A stretch of DNA of 64,000 nt from Gammaproteobacteria bacterium (GTDB taxonomy: Bacteria; Pseudomonadota; Gammaproteobacteria; Steroidobacterales; Steroidobacteraceae): the NCBI GenBank assembly GCA_003132025.1, contig PKWJ01000009.1:631-64630 (forward strand). The letters are read 5' to 3'. A model generated the notes under the pieces. It searched no databases. It was given only the letters and a program-made list of their open reading frames with translations, and had not been told where the DNA came from. Every line of letters begins with the position of its first letter. Position 1 is the first letter of the stretch. This document shows, piece after piece, positions 60,162 through 64,000 of this stretch. The translations under genes were made by a program, and so were the position numbers.

Positions 60162-60466
60162 TGAGAAACACGTATATCATCTGATTTATAATATCGGCTC
60201 GACAGGGCTGGCAGACGAGCAACGGGGGTTAGCATCGCAACATTAGCAGCGCCTGCATCGGCGTCCCGTACCCGATTGTCTGGCGAAGACACGCCGCACA
60301 ATCCGAAGCCCCGCCTTGCAGACCGGGCTTGCGGAATGACGTGGGCGGCGAAGAAGTTGTTTATGCGAAAGGTCTCCAATCCATCGAGTCGAGAAAGCGA
60401 GCTGCTGGGAGCCGGCTCGACGCCGGAATACCACAGAGGCATCACACATTCACGGAGGGTATTTGA

Positions 60467-63163
60467 ATGAATCGCTATCGTTTTCAGCAATCCTTGCTTG
60501 CTGCGATGACCGCTGCGGCGTTGCTACCGGCCGCGTATGCGTCCGCGGCCGACTCCCCATCGCCGGCTGTCGAGAAATCGGCCGACAACGAGACCGAATT
60601 GACCGAGATTATCGTGACCGGCATCGTGGCCAGCTTACAAAGCGCGCAGACCATCAAACAGGATTCGCAGATGGTCGTCGATTCGATCGTCGCGGAAGAT
60701 ATCGGCAAGCTGCCCGATACCAGCGTGGCCGATGCACTGCAGCGCATACCCGGCGTCCAGGTCGCTCAGCAGAATCAAGGCGGTGAGACCGATACGGTAG
60801 TGATTCGCGGCCTGCCGAATGTGGTAACAACTTTGAATGGCAATGAGACATTCAGCGGTATCGGCCGAAGCTTCGCCTTCCAAAATATGCCCGCCACAGC
60901 AGTCAGAACGATCGAGGTATACAAAACCAGTGACGCCAGTCTTCCGCTCGGCGGTATCGCGGGCTACGTCGATATGGAATTGTTCAAGCCATTCGACTTC
61001 CCTGGGCTCAAGGTTGCGGGAACCGTTACGGGCACCTATTCCGACTATGCCAAGCACACCGATCCCTCCGGAAGCATCTTGTTGAGCGATCGCTGGGACA
61101 CCGGAATTGGCGACGTCGGCGCACTGGTAAATTTCGGCGAAAATACTCAGCACTACAACGACAGCATCGTCTGGGATTACATTCCGCAAGTGATGAACGG
61201 CGCCTCGGGAACTCCAATTCGAACGGCGAGCGGAGATCTCATCGCCGCGCCGCAAAATATCGGCTCGAACTACAACATCGGGTATCGCACGCGCCCGGAG
61301 ATGAACTGGGCGTTGCAATGGAGGCCAACTGACAATACGGAAGCTTATCTGACTGGCGTAACGGATTGGTACGAAGACAAGTTAAACGACTCGTTTTTTT
61401 TCTCTCAACCGGTGGCGCAGAACATTCCGCCGACAGCGTATACCGTTTCCAACCATTGTTATGCCGACCAGCTTCAAGGCCAATACTTTGGGCAAACAAT
61501 CTGCAATCTCGCTAGCGCAACCTTTGTTGGCGACAATTTTGCCGATTCGAGCCCGCATGCCATAGAAGACTGGGGAAGCGACAGACAGTACAATGCTGGA
61601 CTCAAATGGCACGAAGGTTCATTGAAGCTATCGACCGAATTTAGTCGTACCACGTCTTCGTCAATCTACGAAGAGTTAGGGATCGATACGCCTCTAAACG
61701 GGTCGGTGACGACCAACTGGAGCAGTAACGGTCAGCAGCTCACCTGGAATTTAGGCGGTGCGCCACAGTTGCAAGCCAACAGTTTCTACCTGAGCGGGCT
61801 ATTCGAGCCATGGAATATGGCCCAAGCTTCGGAAAACGCATGGCGAGGCGATGGCGTGTGGAGTATGAATTTCGGTCCGCTGAAGGACCTGCAATTCGGC
61901 GTTCGCTACGCCGACCACACGGCCGACTATATCGCTGGCAATAACGGTTACACCCAACCCCCAATGTCGGTGCCCAACTACAACGCGGCATTTCCTAACT
62001 CGCAGTGTTTGATACCGGGCACATCGCTGGCGCCCAGCTATTTGTCGACCTGTCTTAACTATGTCTTGAACAACGCCGACGGACTTCGCTCGTTTTACGG
62101 ACTCCCCTCCGGCCTGTATCCGTACAATCCGACCGCGGGCAGTTTGTTCAACATCGTGGAAAAACGTTTGGCGGGCTATCTACAAACCTCGTACAGCACG
62201 GCATTATTCGGCATACCGGTCAGCGGTCTGATTGGGGTTCGCGCCGAGCACCTCACGCGCGACTTGAGTGCATATGCGTACAATAATGCGACAGGGGTCA
62301 ATTCACCGTTGAACCTGTCCACGAATGGCGATGTGTATCTGCCGAATTTCAGCGCTGTTTTCCTGCTGACCAAGACCCTTCAGGCGCGCGTGATTTGGGC
62401 AAAGACTGTAACGTACCCGGATTTCTCGCAGTTAAATCCGTCATTGAGCTTTACGCCTCCGCAAATCAACACGGAAGGCTTTGGCAACAGCGGTAACGCT
62501 AATTTGGCGCCGACGAAATCAAACAACACCGATGCGACACTGGAATGGTATTTCTCCCAGGTTGGCTCTCTCACGGCAGGCGTGTTTTATCGCAGCATCA
62601 ATGGTTATATCGAGCAATTCAATACGCGAGAACCGATCGATGGCTACGAAATTACCGTTACCCACCCAGAGAGTGCGGGCAGTGGGCATCTGGAAGGCCT
62701 AGAAACTGCGTATCAGCAAAGCTATAGCTTTCTGCCGGGACTGTGGAGCGGATTGGGCACCGAACTGAACTATACCTACATCACCGGCTCGACGTTGGGA
62801 CCGCAGTCGACCGGCGGTCCAATCGTCAGTGGTCCGTTGCAAAATGTATCCAGGAACAACTACAACGCCGTACTTTTCTATGAAAAGTATGGCATTGCCG
62901 CACGCCTGGCCTATGGCTATCGAGGACAGTACATCGCAGGTTTCGCAACGCCGAATGTTGCGGGTATCTATGAAATAGATAAGCCCGCCAATAAATTAGA
63001 TTTATCCATCGGCTACGATCTCGAGAAGTATATGACGGTGGTTTTCCAGGCGACAAATCTAACCGGCGCAAACAACCTCTCGTATTGGGGTCGAACGGAC
63101 ATTCCTCAGAACGTGGAATTCGTCGACAAGACTTATAGCCTGGGTTTGCGATTCAAATTTTAG
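60467..63163 (+). CDS. TonB-dependent receptor
   Basis: DSQMVVDSIVAEDIGKLPDTSVADALQRIPGVQV plug; C-terminal NVEFVDKTYSLGLRFKF. Confidence 0.95.
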   Translation: MNRYRFQQSLLAAMTAAALLPAAYASAADSPSPAVEKSADNETELTEIIVTGIVASLQSAQTIKQDSQMVVDSIVAEDIGKLPDTSVADALQRIPGVQVAQQNQGGETDTVVIRGLPNVVTTLNGNETFSGIGRSFAFQNMPATAVRTIEVYKTSDASLPLGGIAGYVDMELFKPFDFPGLKVAGTVTGTYSDYAKHTDPSGSILLSDRWDTGIGDVGALVNFGENTQHYNDSIVWDYIPQVMNGASGTPIRTASGDLIAAPQNIGSNYNIGYRTRPEMNWALQWRPTDNTEAYLTGVTDWYEDKLNDSFFFSQPVAQNIPPTAYTVSNHCYADQLQGQYFGQTICNLASATFVGDNFADSSPHAIEDWGSDRQYNAGLKWHEGSLKLSTEFSRTTSSSIYEELGIDTPLNGSVTTNWSSNGQQLTWNLGGAPQLQANSFYLSGLFEPWNMAQASENAWRGDGVWSMNFGPLKDLQFGVRYADHTADYIAGNNGYTQPPMSVPNYNAAFPNSQCLIPGTSLAPSYLSTCLNYVLNNADGLRSFYGLPSGLYPYNPTAGSLFNIVEKRLAGYLQTSYSTALFGIPVSGLIGVRAEHLTRDLSAYAYNNATGVNSPLNLSTNGDVYLPNFSAVFLLTKTLQARVIWAKTVTYPDFSQLNPSLSFTPPQINTEGFGNSGNANLAPTKSNNTDATLEWYFSQVGSLTAGVFYRSINGYIEQFNTREPIDGYEITVTHPESAGSGHLEGLETAYQQSYSFLPGLWSGLGTELNYTYITGSTLGPQSTGGPIVSGPLQNVSRNNYNAVLFYEKYGIAARLAYGYRGQYIAGFATPNVAGIYEIDKPANKLDLSIGYDLEKYMTVVFQATNLTGANNLSYWGRTDIPQNVEFVDKTYSLGLRFKF

Positions 63164-63179
63164 TGGGACGCGAAGCGAG

Positions 63180-63211
63180 GCTGATGGCTTCGCCTTCTTG
63201 AAGCCATCAGC
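63180..63211 (+). terminator. Strong hairpin after the TonB receptor
   Basis: GCTGATGGCTTC-GCCTTCTT-GAAGCCATCAGC, 12-bp perfect stem 17 bp after the stop. Confidence 0.6.
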
Positions 63212-63289
63212 TTCGTGTGCCGCATGAGGGATGGGGCAGGGCGCCCGCGGTCAGTGTGCAGATATAGGGATCTCAGTCTGCCCGAGGGT

Positions 63290-63690
63290 GCTTCCATGAT
63301 GCCGATGGCTGCTACGATCAGGCGGACTTCAACGATGGCCTATTGTTGGGCTCAAACGCACGATGGCGCAAGGGGAAGCGCATGTTCTGCGCGCGCGCCT
63401 CGTCGGCGGTAGACTCACCAAGGCGCAGAAAGGGGGACCTACTCCATCCCCTTCCCGTCGGATATGCGTACGACGATGAGAACCGCGGCCTTCTGGAGCG
63501 CGCCGCTGAGATCTCCGGCGCCATCGCGCTGGCGTTCCACGTCTACTATCGGGCGAAGCGCGGCATGATCAAATCTCGCGGAGTCAATGGCGGTTCGCCG
63601 ACCTGGGTCAGGCTCGGCGATGTCAAGATGCAAGAGCCGCGCGATCGCGTAAGTCGTTCGCGAAGATTGCAAAGGCGTTCCAATGGGTAA
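63290..63690 (+). pseudogene. Large serine recombinase remnant with at least two frameshifts
   Basis: Three frames in series: DADGCYDQADFNDGLLLG / VGLKRTMAQGEAHVLRARLVGGRLTKAQKG / KGDLLHPLPVGYAYDDENRGLLERAAEISGAIALAFHVYYRAKRG. Confidence 0.7.
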
Positions 63691-63746
63691 ACCTTTACTG
63701 AGTGAGGGTGCGGTATGAAGGCATCATATTCGTACCGAGCATCGGT

Positions 63747-64000
63747 ATGCGCGCATTAATAGTCCAAGCGATTGTTCTAGTTGGCAGTTTGTTCGGTTTG
63801 CAATCTGCCGATGCGATTTCCACATTCACCAATCCCATCTTCACCGGCCAGGATCCCTGGGTGACCTTGGTCCGCGGCACCTACTACTACTCCGAATCCC
63901 ACTGCGGCGTGGCGGACGTTTGCGTTAAGGCATCGCCAACCTTGACGGGGCTCGCCTCCGCACGCTGGGTCGGGGTTTGGAATCACGGCCAGAATACCGA
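63747..64000 (+). CDS. GH43-like secreted glycoside hydrolase, N-terminus (truncated by window end)
   Basis: Own translation of the open frame: signal peptide then STFTNPIFTGQDPWVTLVRGTYYYSESHC; not in ORF track because no stop is reached. Confidence 0.75.
   Translation, partial: MRALIVQAIVLVGSLFGLQSADAISTFTNPIFTGQDPWVTLVRGTYYYSESHCGVADVCVKASPTLTGLASARWVGVWNHGQNT

Noticed and set aside
1-64000. tRNA or rRNA genes
   Set aside because: Scanning by eye found no convincing T-loop/acceptor-stem combination or rRNA signature; a tRNAscan/Infernal run would be needed to be sure.

Overview
High-GC window, probably from a gammaproteobacterium (Xanthomonadales/Nevskiales-like by gene content; this is inference). 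It is mostly chromosomal metabolic and transport genes: an MdtABC-type RND efflux locus plus outer-membrane factor, PEP carboxylase, transaldolase with a ROK glucokinase, trehalase, GH1, GH15 and other glycoside hydrolases, a CDF transporter with a CadR-like MerR regulator, ArsR/SRPBCC genes, two-component proteins, and small stress genes (BON, DUF1328, CsbD). The most interesting regions are: (i) the right end (55.7-64 kb), where a GntR/FCD regulator, aldose epimerase, glycosidases and a TonB receptor look intact, while three genes of the oxidative galactose (De Ley-Doudoroff) pathway appear only as internally deleted remnants, and where the motif TGTCNGACA recurs upstream of the cluster genes; (ii) a DUF6502/DUF5666-like pair whose second protein ends in nine GITGSNAGTM decapeptides; (iii) a TIR-like 'FWSWQS' protein next to a single-chain tandem retropepsin-like protease; (iv) a 20-bp perfect palindrome between an ArsR gene and a divergent Tat-exported SRPBCC protein; (v) several decayed genes (serine recombinase, response regulator, histidine kinase, frameshifted membrane protein). 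All family calls come from reading motifs in the translations; no database search was run.
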